This document shows, piece by piece, positions 1 through 9,969 of a stretch of DNA of 64,000 bases. The first letter of the stretch is position 1. Each line of letters starts with the position of its first letter. The DNA is from Oncomelania hupensis (lineage: Eukaryota > Mollusca > Gastropoda > Littorinimorpha > Pomatiopsidae). The position numbers and the translations under genes were made by a program. Under the pieces are notes generated by a model. The model saw only the letters and a list, made by a program, of their open reading frames with translations. It ran no database searches and was not told the DNA's origin. Where the stretch lies: contig CM072519.1 in NCBI GenBank assembly GCA_036898135.1, forward strand, positions 42,919,339-42,983,338, written 5' to 3'.

Positions 1-52
1 CTTTCTATCAAGGAAAATGTAAAGTTATCTTGTTATGGCTTATAATACACTG

Positions 53-53
<1 letters not shown>

Positions 54-139
<86 letters not shown>

Positions 140-229
140 AACGAAGAAGAAGAAGAAGAAGAAGAAGAAGAAGAAGAAGAAGAAGAAGAAGAAGAAGAAG
201 AAGAAGAAGAAGAAGAAGAAGAAGAAGGC
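54..229. repeat. (TAC)n followed by (GAA)n microsatellite
   Basis: A run of about 28 TAC triplets passes directly into about 30 GAA triplets. Open frames through it (poly-Tyr, poly-Thr, poly-Glu, poly-Lys) are artefacts of the repeat. Confidence 0.97.
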
Positions 230-365
230 TAGCAACAACTTTTAAACTTTAATAACAATTAGATTAATTAGAAAGTCTAATCTTCCAATCTGTTCTTTAA
301 CTAATTAACATACTGTATAAACTTTGAAATTAAATTGGAAATCATGCAACACCACACATATTTTT

Positions 366-598
366 GTAGAAACGACGTTGTGATGACTGTCGTGAAACAA
401 TTTTGACACACTTACCATTATTTTGACATTTTGTCATTTTTGGAAGCTATCCCTAACCCTTACCGTAACCCTTAACTTAACCCTAAGCCTAACACAGCCC
501 TAACCCTACAGGAACACTATTTTGACGTCAAAATAACGGGGCCGTCAAAAGAAAGTACGTAGAGTTTCAAGCGTATGTCAGAGTAACGTCGTTTTTAC
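366..598 (+). mobile_element. Telomere-motif TIR element, copy A
   Basis: A 233-bp unit that begins GTAGAAACG and ends CGTTTTTAC, an imperfect terminal inverted repeat. The middle holds degenerate CCCTAA/CCTTAA hexamers (about 450-510). A closely similar unit follows at 644-890 and another at 10679-10923, so this is a dispersed family, not a chromosome end. It has no coding capacity. MITE-like nature is inferred from the small size and TIRs; no target duplication was resolved because the flank is CA-rich. Confidence 0.7.
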
Positions 599-643
599 CT
601 AGACACACCCACAAACACCCCCCCCCCCACACACACACAACGT

Positions 644-890
644 GTAGAAACGCCGTTGTGATGACTTTCATAAAACGCTACATACGTTACTTTGACTTTC
701 ATAAAATCTAACCCTAACCCTAACTCTAACCCTTACCCTAACCCAAACCCTAACTCTAAACCTTAACCTAACCCTAAGCCTAACACAGCCTTAACCCTAA
801 CGGAACACTGTTTTGACGCCAAAATAACGGGGTCCGTCAAAAGAAAGTACGTAGAGGTTCAAGTGTATGTCAGAATAAAGACGTTTCTAC
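644..890 (+). mobile_element. Telomere-motif TIR element, copy B
   Basis: A 247-bp unit with ends GTAGAAACG and CGTTTCTAC, a perfect 9-bp inverted repeat. The centre (about 706-802) is an array of CCCTAA variants. It is flanked on both sides by (CA)n and lies only 45 bp after copy A in the same orientation. Confidence 0.75.
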
Positions 891-934
891 CTAGCCACAC
901 ACACACACACACACCCACACGCACACACCCCCCC

Positions 935-1601
935 TGTTACACTCGGTTTGATGTTGGTGTTTTCTATCAGTAGTGGATTCAGCCCCAATGCTGAAGTACT
1001 GATGAGTGTAGCTCAGATTCGATTATTCACGCAACCCGCTCAATCAGCATACAAGTCACAAAGTCGACGTATGAAGTTTTCCACTTTTATTCAGCACACA
1101 TCAACAACTGCATACAATCGCCTTTTCACTCTCAAGTTTTACTTTCCAACTCACTATCAACAACTATCCAACTTTTTTAACAGTGCGGGGCTTATATAGT
1201 CTCTACATACACTGGAACAAACGAGAATAATCCTACATAAAACACCACAACCAATCAAAATTAATTTCATCATCACGTGACTCACGTCATACAACCCCAT
1301 TTGGAATGGAAGCTTCCATGGTAACCAACAGAACAATCCACACGCTTCGATCGATAGTAAACAACTAATTCCCGAAAATTCTCAAACAATATCGACCAAC
1401 TAAAAACACTAACGTTACACAAAGCCTCTACTAATAACAACGCAAAATCAAATCAAAGATAAATACACTCTATTACTGCATGCGTTGCAAAATAAAACGA
1501 ACAGATCTATCGCGCGCGTCACACACAAGCCTACCATTGCACGCGCTTCACACATAACATCGTGCGCATTTCATACGCACCATTCGCGTTTCAACGTAAC
1601 A
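935..1601 (-). repeat. 3' LTR of the minus-strand retrotransposon
   Basis: A 667-bp direct repeat of 7595-8262 with TGTTAC/GTAACA ends. Read on the minus strand it carries a TATA-like tract and AATAAA-type signals (around 1090-1200), as seen more clearly in the solo copy at 12994-13610. Confidence 0.95.
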
Positions 1602-1615
1602 TAACCCCCACTCAA
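1602..1615 (-). promoter_or_regulatory. Candidate polypurine tract
   Basis: Directly inside the 3' LTR, the minus strand reads GAGTGGGGGTTAT, a G-rich purine stretch where plus-strand DNA synthesis would be primed. Only position and composition support this. Confidence 0.5.
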
Positions 1616-1656
1616 GAAGAAATTTACCTAATTTCTTTCAACAACGTTGTTCATTC

Positions 1657-1798
1657 ACACAGAGTCAATGTTTCTCGTCTGCACGTCTTTCTGGATACTG
1701 TCAATGTTTTCAGTTTATTCACAGAGTCAATGTTTTCATCTTCAAATTTGTCTGGATATTGTCAATGTTCACAGTTTATCTACACAGTCAATGTTTTT
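1657..1798. repeat. Degenerate tandem repeats before the 3' LTR
   Basis: The motif ACA(GAG)TCAATGTTT recurs four to five times with spacers of about 25-45 bp, inside the element's 3' untranslated part. Function unknown. Confidence 0.7.
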
Positions 1799-1864
1799 TC
1801 ATCCGCAAGGAAACGACGCCCTCGTCAGTTGCGGTTGTCATCGGCCCAGGGTCAAAGACGATGA

Positions 1865-2587
1865 TCACGTGGGCTTTCCTGGAGTCAGTGCATCCTCCGT
1901 TGTCTCCTCTTCCATCGGATGTCCGACGCAGTCGACGTTGTCAGCTCCCAGAATGCATTTGCTGGGTCTCACGGTCAGGTTGGCTTCTGCGGGACGGTGG
2001 AACAGCTCCCTCAAGGTCTGCAGATGCTCCTTCCAGGTCTGGGTGTGGACTTCATGTTCGACCAAAGTCGTAGAGCCTGGGACATCGCTGAAGCTATGGG
2101 GAAACTCGCCCATAAGGTCCTTGAGCTCCATCTTTTGACCTTCCGTCAAGCGTGGTCCTAGCTTAACATCATCGATGCCTTCTTTGCTGTGGAAGTCTCC
2201 CAGTTCCAACAGTTCCTCGCTGTCAAAGCTGTTATCGATCTCAGCTGCTGTTGCTGCGTGCACAGTCTCTGATGGCCTTTCCACGTACAGCTTAAGGAGG
2301 TTGGCGTGGTATATCTTGGAATGCTGGCCGACCTTCACCTTGTAGTCGTTGATTCCCACCACGGTCTCCACTTCGTACGGGCCTTTCCACTGCATCAGCA
2401 ACTTATTATGATCAGTAGGTAGCAGCACCAGCACTTTGTTGCCAGGTTTGAACTTCCTGTTCACAGCCCTACGATCGTAGTAGTGCTTTCCACAGTCTTG
2501 GGACTTCTTCAGGTTTTCTCTGGCTATCTCGAGAGTCTGCTCCAGCTTCTCCCGTAGCTCAAACACGTACTGGTAGCTGTTCTTCAC
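1865..2587 (-). pseudogene. Integrase C-terminal domain fused to remnant of reverse transcriptase
   Basis: A 240-codon open frame. The first ~115 residues form the end of a retroviral-type integrase, including a GPY/F module (WKGPYEVE) and the segment IYHANLLKLY. After an acidic linker comes a typical start of a Ty3/gypsy RT (EFPHSFSDVPG, then an EHE motif). It then jumps straight into the region that normally follows the RT active site (TWKEHLQTLRELF to RPSKCILGAD). The RT palm with the catalytic YxDD box and the whole RNase H are missing, so this is an internal deletion. RT sequence following integrase in one frame is the key evidence for the INT-RT gene order. Non-functional. Confidence 0.85.
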
Positions 2588-3141
2588 CTCTGGGGTCTAC
2601 TTCTTTCGTCCACAGTTCTTTCAGGATGTGCATCGGCCCTCGGATGGTTCTTCCGTACAGCAGCTCGAACGGAGAAAAGCCGGTGGACTCCTGCGGTACT
2701 TCTCTGTAGGCGAAAAGTAAGGCGTTGATGTAGCGATGCCATTGTCTGGGCTGCTCGCTGCACAGTTTCTTCAGGGTGGACTTCAGCGTAGCATTGAACT
2801 TTTCGACAAGCCGTTGCACATGGATGGTAGGGTGTCGTAGTCAAATGCCGGATGCTCAGCAGTCTGTTGACCTCCTTCATACAGTCAGAGACGAACTGTG
2901 TCCGAGGTCTGTCAGAATTCTTCAGGCACTCCAAGTCTACTGAACATGTCCACCAGTGCCTCTGCTAACAGTTTCAGTGTCAATCTTCTTCAGAGGCACT
3001 GCTTCTGGGTACCGAGTCGCATAGTCCACTAAAGTCAGTACCCACGATGACCTTCTTCACTCGGAGGTCTTATTTCGCCGATTAGGTCTAAGGCCACCCT
3101 CTTGAAAGGTCGGTCGATCAAAGGCATCCTCTGCATAGGTA
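2559..3141 (-). pseudogene. Integrase catalytic core (3' part)
   Basis: Minus-strand frames 2584-2934 and 2559-2819 plus weaker sequence up to 3141 match an rve integrase core: ALDLIGEIRPPSE at the start, TQFVSD around the second catalytic Asp, then YREVPQESTGFSPFELLYGR at the end. The domain is spread over at least two frames, so there are frameshifts. It joins the integrase C-terminal domain downstream (1865-2587). Upstream it is separated from its own zinc finger by the insertion at 3147-4897. Confidence 0.8.
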
Positions 3142-3146
3142 CTTTA

Positions 3147-4897
3147 TGTCACAGGGCAGCCTGTGATGAAACCGGGTAGAAAGTGTGGGTGGAGAGTTAA
3201 TGAGTTGGGGTAGTAACTGCGCGCTGTTGTATGTTTGGTTATGCGTGGAAAGCGTGATTTTGAACAGCATAGTTCGGCCAGCCAGTTTTGGAATGTGTTC
3301 ACTGTAGTCAGAACACGTTTTGCAGAGTAACGGAGAAGACCTGTGGTCTTGTGTCTTTGGGTATATTTTGTTCTGGAAGTAAGGTTGGGACAGTTGTTAA
3401 CGTAAATGATAACTGGTTCTAAAAGAAAACCTAGTGGGAAATGTTACGGTTTTGGTAACAAGCTCAAGGAAGTGTAGAGCAAATAACTAAGTTTGTGTGT
3501 TGTGGTAAGTTAGTGTAGAGGTGGTCCACTAACAGGAATTACTACGCACTGGATACCTTACTTGGAGTACTGTGTAGGCGAGCAGTGGAAAGGGCTAGCT
3601 ACAGGTACTTTACATTCGAGCCGTGTGGGTAAGTGTGATGGTGATCTTCCTTTACTGTGCTAATGACCGATGGCCGGCTGTTGGGGTGTTGAACGATAGC
3701 TGTGCGTGAGGCTGGGGGAAGGATGGTTGCACTGGGGAGAGGCAGACGAAAGGAAGAGTGCGACTGAAGGAGGGAGAATGAGGGTGAAGTGTGGTGAAGG
3801 TAGGATGGAAGTGGTTGCTGTTGTTGAGGTTGCGGTTGCTCAAGATGGATAATGTGTTGATGATTACATGTATTCATTTGCAGCATTGTTCATTTCATGC
3901 ATTCATAATGTCATTTAGTTTTTGAATTATGTTTGATTACAAGAGACAGTAATAGTAGTCAAGGGAAGTGAAGTGGACAGCAGTGGCGCTTCCTCAAGAT
4001 ACAGGAATTAGTTAGTGTAGTAGGGGGGAAGAGTGTGAGGAGGGAGGGGGACAGAATCGGGTGGACATGACATTAACAATAAGACAAGCATGTTGCAGGT
4101 TCGAAAGTTCGTTGTTCGAGGGTCTTCGAAAGTTCGTTGTTCAGACACGGAGTAACGTTGACCAGCGTCGCGCGACAACGACGACGACATTTGGTCGTGT
4201 GGACCCAGCATCATCATCACCACCCGTTCGTCCTCGTCCGTGTTGGTGTGTACATCTTCATTGTTCCACAACCCCACCTTTTCCGCGGTGGTTGTGACGT
4301 CTGTGTATGGAACCTGGCCTCGACGTCACAGTGTTAGCCGACTGGAGGAGTTAGGCTGGGAGGCGTCGACGGTGGCAGGGCTGCCGCAACTACAGCGTCA
4401 TCATCATCATCATCATCATCGTCAGCGGTGGGAGGGAGTGGCGACACCACTACGCCTGGATTCCATAGCGACAGTCCGGTGACAGTCACGAGGAGGGGCA
4501 GCTACTTTTCGGAGACATCAACGGGGACGCCCTACTATCAGGTCGGCTTGTTCTTTGTTGTCCCCCTCTTGATACTCGACCCCCCCTGTGTTCGGACATT
4601 TGCAGTGCACAGTCGTTAGTTAGACGTGGTTGATTAGCAACCCTAGTTCATCTGACATTCCATTTCATTGTTCATCGACCCATTGATTGTTCCATCACCA
4701 TTTTTCTCGTTTCATGTATAAATGTTGTATGTGTATGAGTGTGTGGTATGAATGAATAAATAGCTTGAAAGTTGTATATATATTCGTTGTGTTTTCATCC
4801 CTTCACGTCTGCGGGAAATCGCCATTCTGTCTGGGTTGTCTGCGTGTGGAAGTTGTCTGTTTGTGGCGTCTGCCCAGGGGGAGTCGTGGCGGTGACA
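3147..4897 (+). mobile_element. 1751-bp LTR-like insertion (solo LTR) inside integrase
   Basis: Starts TGTCACAGGG, ends GGCGGTGACA (TGTCAC/GTGACA inverted ends) and is flanked by the direct repeat CTTTA at 3142-3146 and 4898-4902. Ignoring the insert and one CTTTA copy, the integrase frame runs on without interruption, so the boundaries are exact. Near the right end lie a TATA-like TGTATAAATG (about 4714) and AATAAA (about 4754), consistent with a plus-oriented LTR. No protein is recognised. An alternative is a small non-autonomous element, but a long solo LTR fits best. Confidence 0.85.
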
Positions 4898-5096
4898 CTT
4901 TAGGAACCCTTCCTCGAGGTATGGTCTTCTGGCAAATGTCACATGATCGGCAGAAACGGCTGACGTCCGCATGAAGTCCTGGCCAGTAGAACACCGCCTG
5001 GATTCTATCCGACGTCTTCTTGATACCCAGGTGACCTCCCATGATTGAGTCATGCGCTACTTCCATCACCTGGCGCCTTAGGGGTAACGGTACCAA
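4898..5096 (-). pseudogene. Integrase N-terminal zinc finger (H2C2)
   Basis: The minus-strand frame contains H-x6-H ... C-x2-C (HDSIMGGH, then CRSCDIC) with the YWPGL segment typical of Ty3/gypsy integrase zinc fingers. It is continuous with the core at 2559-3141 once the CTTTA-flanked insert is disregarded. It overlaps the end of the protease-region frame (5078-5866), showing a frame change here. Confidence 0.85.
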
Positions 5097-5866
5097 AACT
5101 TGACGTAGTGGTTTCCCTCCGTTGACCCTCGGGTGCTGGAAGATTCGTACAGGATCTTGGCCTTCACCTCAAAATAGACCGTGCCACTGCCCTTGGTCAC
5201 GTGGTCTTGGCGGTTCCTGTACTTGTTTAAAGTGCTATCAGCTTCCTGGAGCTGGATCAGCTTATCTCTGTCCACGATGGCAGCTTTGGAGTTGTCGGCG
5301 ACCTTCAGTGGCGTAGACGTCTTGTCTCTCTTGGCCTGGGCCCTGGTAGTAACAGCACCGACGATCTCTGGTCGGCAGGGCTGAGCCGGAGTAACCACAT
5401 TGTCCCGTAGCAGCTCTGTAAGGTCTCCATCGGGAAATGGCAATGGATCCTCCTCCACAACTTCGACGCGTTGGGTTGAGGCAGGACTCCACTCTGGATC
5501 GGGGTCGTCGGGTCGTCTCGCGCCGTCGATATTCCCGATCATCAAATCATACAGCGGCTTCTTCAGGCAAACCGCTTCGACTTCGCCTATGTAGAAAGGG
5601 GTGTTGACATGAATCTTCGCAACTGGCGCTCTCACACATTTGCTGTCGGCCATAAGTGTCCATTTTGAATCGCCAGTGAACTGTTCTTTAGCGATTAGGT
5701 CTTCTCTGACGATGACCCCACTGCAGCCAGAGTCTCTTAAAACAGTCACTTCATGATTTCCGACGCGTCCCTTGAAACAGGCATGTTCTGGACGGTCACA
5801 GCTGCGCTGGCGACGACGGGGATGGATTTTCCGTTGGCAAGGAGAAGTTGGCCATCGGTCATGCAC
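5078..5866 (-). pseudogene. Retroviral-type aspartic protease and pol linker
   Basis: A 262-codon frame. VTVLRDSGCSGVIV is the active-site region of a retropepsin (DSG instead of the commoner DTG), followed by a flap-like stretch and YDLMIGNIDGARRPDD, which resembles the end of protease in this type of element. The remainder is a linker of about 130 residues leading to an HHCC-upstream helix region (QLQEADSTLNKY). The frame differs from that of gag; the junction between them is scrambled (a short third frame at 5746-5934 carries the true continuation), so ancestral gag-pol fusion or frameshifting cannot be judged. Confidence 0.8.
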
Positions 5867-7059
5867 TCTTGCACGTCCGCAGGAGTAGCTGTGCGCTCGG
5901 TCTCACTCGGAAGAATGACGCTCCCGCCGCACACCTGATGGTCAGATCTACTGGTTTGCCGTTGATTGGAGAACCGCCTCTGCCGGTTGCCCGCCGCTGC
6001 GTTGTCCGTACTGCTCCGCTGTCCGCTACTTTTGTTTTGAGGACAGTTAGCCGCTCTGTGGTCTGTAGCGTTGCAGGTGAAACAGCCTCTGAATGCCCTT
6101 CCCTGGGAGGAGGCGTGGAGTCAGTGTGTCTCTGGCTCGTCTGGCTCCCCTGGATCTGGTTCCCATGGCTTGCCGTCTTCTGAAAGTGTTTCGTCGCGCT
6201 GGGTGGCCCCAACGTTTTCTCATGAGCGATGAGATATCTTTCAGCAGCCTCAGCAACGTCTTTTAGCGTCTGCAACTTTTGTATTTCCAAGTGGATCGCG
6301 AGGTCCTTAGGGCAGGCGTTGAGTAATTGTTCCCTCACGATCAGCTCATGGAGACTCTCGTAAGTCTTCCCTTTGCCTGATAATTCCACCCACTTGTGTA
6401 GATATGATGACAGGCGCTCCACAAATTGCTTTGGTGTCTCGTCTGACAAAGGCCGGCATTCACGAAAGCGTTGACGGTAGCCCTTTTCTGTAAAGTTGTA
6501 GCACTGCAATAGGGCCGCTTTCAAAACGTCGTAGTCTTTGGCGTCATTATTCGACAGTCTACTGTAGACATCGAGCGCCTTCCCCGTCAGTAGTGCGCTG
6601 AGTATGATCGCCCAGTCTTGACGTTGCCATTTAGCGCTTTCGGCGAACCTTTCAAACCTCGCTAGATAGCTGTCGATCTGGTCCTTTTCGTCGACGAATG
6701 CTGGCAATTTTGGAGCTTTGAAGTCGCTGATAACGTGTGGCGCGTGCTGCTGTTGTTGGATGCGCGCCATCTCTAACTGGAACTCACGCTCAGCTTCCCT
6801 TTCTTCACGCCTGCGTTCCTCTTCTCTTTCTTCACGCTGTCGCTGCTCTTCTCTTTCTTCTCGGCGACGTTGTTCTTCTACTTCTAGACGCTTCTGTTCT
6901 AGTTCTCTTTCTTCTAGACGCTTCTCTTCTATTCTCTTTCTTCACGCCGTCGCTGCTCTTCTAATTCTCGTTCTTGTATTCTTCCTGGGATTTGACGTAC
7001 TCCGTCAGCTGTTTGCCTTTTAGATTCAGTTCAACTCCTTTCTGCCAGAAGTCAGCCAT
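5859..7059 (-). pseudogene. Gag-like protein with coiled coil, SCAN-like capsid and CCHC knuckle
   Basis: The likely start is ATG at 7059 (MADFWQKGVELNL). A charged Glu/Arg coiled-coil stretch follows, with a frameshift near 6930. The main frame (6770-5859) has a capsid-like domain, including WAIILSALLTGKALDVY and a downstream segment REQLLNACPKDLAIHLEIQK that resembles SCAN-type capsid C-terminal domains. A CCHC zinc knuckle (C-x2-C-x4-H-x4-C, GCFTCNATDHRAANC) is readable in another frame at about 6040-6090, so a second frameshift lies near 6100. The gene is inactive. Confidence 0.8.
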
Positions 7060-7069
7060 CTTGATGCTT

Positions 7070-7130
7070 CTGGAAAGTTCTTTTCTGGAAAGTTCTTTTT
7101 CTGGAAAGTTCTTTTCTGGAAAGTTCTTTT
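7070..7130. repeat. ~19-bp tandem repeat in retrotransposon leader
   Basis: TTCTGGAAAGTTCTTTT occurs four times in tandem just upstream of the presumed gag start. The minus-strand frame 7401-6961 through it reads as repeated EKNFPEKNFP-type residues, probably leader rather than coding. Confidence 0.85.
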
Positions 7131-7578
7131 CTTGACTGTGCTGTACCTTTCTAGACTGTTCTAGAACAGCACGCTTTCTGCAGTAGCGCTGATGCTTGCC
7201 ACTAGTCGCCTTCGCTGACGCAGGCCCCGCTGTCCTCGTCGTATGCGACGCTGCACCACGCTGGTGTTGATGTGCACGCTCCTGTGCTGAAGTAGACGCG
7301 ACGTCCGCTCGCCGCTCTCTAATACTGGCGATGTAGCTCCGAGACTGTCCCTCGACGTAGTCTTGCGGCAGCCACGTAGTCCCGATCTGTTGTTCGCTCA
7401 CGAAGCAACTCTTCAGCGACTACACGCCCTTGCAGTCAACCCGAACCTATCGGTGATGTAGTCCCAGTATGTTGGCCCCTCTCGACGCAACTCGTTGGCG
7501 GCTACCCTCGATGACTGCCTCTCGTAACGTTGACTCGCTTGTTGTAGCAGTTGAACCCTTGGCTATGGCGTGAATCGC

Positions 7579-7591
7579 GGCTTGACCCCCA
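7579..7591 (-). promoter_or_regulatory. Candidate primer binding site
   Basis: Read on the minus strand, TGGGGGTCAAGCC starts three bases inside the 5' LTR end, the normal place for a tRNA primer binding site (begins TGG, complementary to tRNA 3' CCA). The primer tRNA was not identified. Confidence 0.6.
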
Positions 7592-7594
7592 AAA

Positions 7595-8262
7595 TGTTAC
7601 ACTCGGTTTGATGTTGGTGTTTTCTATCAGTATCTGATTCAGCCCCAATGCTTGAATTCCTGATGAGTGTAACTCAGATTCGTTTATTCACGCAACCCGC
7701 TCAATCAGCATACAAGTCACAAAGTCGACGTATGAAGTTTTCCACTTTTATTCAGCACACATCAACAACTGCATACAATCGCCTTTTCACTCTCAAGTTT
7801 TACTATCCAACTCACTATCAACAACTATCCAACTTTTTTAACAGTGCGGCGCTTATATAGTCTCTACATACACTGGAACAAACGAGAATAATCCTACATA
7901 AAACACCACAACCAATCAAAATTAATTTCATCATCACGTGACTCACGTCATACAACCCCATTTGGAATGGAAGCTTCCATGGTAACCAACAGAACAATCC
8001 ACACGCTTCGATCGATAGTAAACAACTAATTCCCGAAAATTCTCAAACAATATCGACCAACTAAAAACACTAAAGTTACACAAAGCCTCTACTAATAACA
8101 ACGCAAAATCAAATCAAAGATAAATACACTCTATTACTGCATGCGTTGCAAAATAAAACGAACAGATCTATCGCGCGCGTCACACACAAGCCTACCATTG
8201 CACGCGCTTCACACATAACATCGTGCGCATTTCATACGCACCATTCGCGTTTCAACGTAACA
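7595..8262 (-). repeat. 5' LTR of the minus-strand retrotransposon
   Basis: A 668-bp LTR with TGTTAC/GTAACA ends, about 98% identical by eye to 935-1601. It abuts a C-run and (CA)n outside. Confidence 0.95.
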
Positions 8263-8299
8263 CCCCCCCCCCCCCCACACACACACACCACGAGTTGTA

Positions 8300-8905
8300 C
8301 AGGTAGTCGAACAATGTTACAGACTTTCCCCTAGGTGTTTTGCCAGTCAACACTGTCAACGACCACAACATACTTCAAAAATAGAGACGATGGTGTCATC
8401 AAAGTGAAGAAGATGAGGGGGTGGGTGCTGAGTGGAGAGAATGCCACAGGACGTTAGAGCTTGCATGATGTTTTGGTATCTCTCTCTGGCACTAACAAGA
8501 CTATGACATGAGCGTCAGGCTCCACAGAGTCCCTGCAATAGAATATGCGTGCGTTGTACTATAGATTGCGGTGTAATTGTGAAAGTGCACTGTCACCGAG
8601 ACCGCCGGTCTATTTATTTTACCGAGTAGAATGTTTATGGTTACAACTCCATCTTTTTGGCACAAAGGGAAATAAAGAGTACTAAAACTGGAGCACAAAA
8701 GATGCCTGGAGCTGTGTTAGCATCAACAGGAAGTCCATTTCCCGATGGAAATTGCTGCGATAGGGTAGCGCGAATGGGAATTCGGGTGAGGGTCATAGAA
8801 TAGTGTGTGGACATTGTGAAAAATTTAAGGATGGGTGAGGCCGAATTTGACGGCGTTCTTTTCTTGTTTGTTGTTGCTGTTGTAGATGTTCTTTCTGTCT
8901 GTTGG
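8300..8905. other. Unassigned; short SINE-like remnant
   Basis: No gene seen. Around 8508-8560, ATGAGCGTCAGGCTCCACAG and the following bases resemble the ATGAGCGTCAGGATCTTTAGA segment of the SINE family at 17.1 and 41.9 kb, suggesting a degraded copy. Confidence 0.4.
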
Positions 8906-9238
8906 TTTGTCTGCCTGTCTGTCTGTCTGTCTGTCTGTCTGTCTTCTTCTTCTTCTTCTTCTTCTTCTTCTTCTTCTTCTTCTTCTTCTTCTTCTTCTTC
9001 TTCTTCTTCTTCTTTATTGTTGCTCATAATTCATTCACTCATTCATTCTTTCTGTCTTCCTTCATTTCTTTCTTTCTTTCTTCCTTACTTCCTTCATTAT
9101 CTTCTTCTTCTTCTTCTTCTTCTTCTTCTTCTTCTTCTTCTTCTTCTTCTTCTTCTTCTTCTTCTTCTTCTTCTCCTTATTTCTTCTTTGTTGTTATTGT
9201 TCTTTATAATATTTAATTCATGAATCCATTCTTCCTTC

Positions 9239-9290
<52 letters not shown>

Positions 9291-9481
9291 TTTTCTTCTT
9301 TTTCTTCTTCTCTTTTTCTTTCTTTCTTTCTTTCTTTCTTCTTTTTCTTCTTCTTCTTCTTCTTCTTCTTCTTCTTCTTCTTCTTCTTCTTCTTCTTCTT
9401 CTTCTTCTTCTTCTTCTTCTTCGTATCCTTATTTCTTCGTTGTTGTTATTGTTCTTCATAATATTTAATTCATGAATCCAT

Positions 9482-9521
<40 letters not shown>

Positions 9522-9539
9522 TCCTTCTTCGTCTTCTTC

Positions 9540-9571
<32 letters not shown>

Positions 9572-9617
9572 TTCTTTCTTTCTTTATTTCTTTCTTCTTC
9601 TCCCTTTCGTTCTTTTC

Positions 9618-9651
<34 letters not shown>

Positions 9652-9700
9652 AACTACTACTACTACTACTACATATTCTTCTTCTTCTTCTTCTTCTTCT
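8906..9700. repeat. Microsatellite cluster (TCTG, TTC, TTTC, CTA)
   Basis: About 800 bp of alternating (TCTG)n, several long (TTC)n and (TTTC)n tracts and a (CTA)n tract. Two blocks share the spacer TAATATTTAATTCATGAATC (about 9208 and 9460), so part of the cluster is a tandem duplication of roughly 250 bp. Confidence 0.95.
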
Positions 9701-9733
9701 TTTTCATTTGGTTTTTTTCTCTCCTTATTTCTT

Positions 9734-9952
9734 CATTGTTGTTATTGTTTGTAGATTATAGTCACACGACACTTTCGCATATAGGTGACTACTGGACCGA
9801 TTTATACTGACACCAGCGGGCCAGTTGTTGGTAAAGGGGAAAATAATATGATCACACGTTGACCAATCCGGGATTCGAACCAGCGACCTTTCGGTTACTA
9901 GCAAGACGCTCTTACCAACTGAGCTACCCGGCCCCTCATTGTTGTTATTGTT
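9734..9952 (-). mobile_element. tRNA-headed SINE with 16-bp target duplication
   Basis: The direct repeat CATTGTTGTTATTGTT flanks the element at 9734-9749 and 9937-9952. On the minus strand the body starts GGGGCCGGGTAGCTCAGTTG and contains TGGTTCGAATCCC, the A and B boxes of a tRNA promoter, in a tRNA-like ~75-nt head. The acceptor and T stems are imperfect, so it is a SINE, not a functional tRNA gene. The remaining ~110 nt is the SINE body. Length without duplication is 187 bp. Confidence 0.88.
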
Positions 9953-9969
9953 GTCTGTCATCGGGTTTA

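Larger units (their letters stand above)
935..8262 (-). mobile_element. Ty3/gypsy-type LTR retrotransposon, decayed, with nested insertion
   Basis: Two direct LTRs (935-1601 and 7595-8262) with TGTTAC...GTAACA ends enclose gag, protease, integrase and a reverse transcriptase remnant, all on the minus strand. The order read 5' to 3' is gag, PR, INT, RT; normal Ty3/gypsy order is PR, RT, RNaseH, INT. The LTRs differ at about 11 positions by eye, so the insertion is fairly recent, yet the coding region has several frameshifts, a 1751-bp insertion in integrase and a large RT/RNaseH deletion. Both outer flanks are C-runs, so a CCCCC target duplication is possible but cannot be separated from the C tract. 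The integrase-before-RT order matches what is known of Gmr1-like elements; this assignment is inference. Confidence 0.9.

Noticed and set aside
420..800. Interstitial telomere or chromosome end
   Set aside because: The hexamers are degenerate and lie inside a TIR-bounded unit repeated elsewhere in the window.
948..1199. Small ORF repeated at 948, 7648 and (antisense) 13557
   Set aside because: It lies in the LTRs and simply follows the repeat; no coding evidence.
3599..3886. Minus-strand ORF rich in Gln, His and Ser
   Set aside because: Low-complexity frame inside the nested LTR; no start or homology evidence.
935..8262. Endogenous retrovirus with envelope
   Set aside because: No env-like frame between the RT remnant and the 3' LTR; the element is a retrotransposon.
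8641..9810. Long ORFs of poly-Ser, poly-Leu, poly-Arg or poly-Glu
   Set aside because: They are translations of microsatellites; the same holds for similar frames at 18.2, 32.9, 34, 47, 51 and 59.5 kb.
9860..9935. Functional tRNA gene
   Set aside because: Stems are mismatched and the unit is the head of a SINE with a target duplication; the same applies at 34995-35072, 17622 and 47320-47399.
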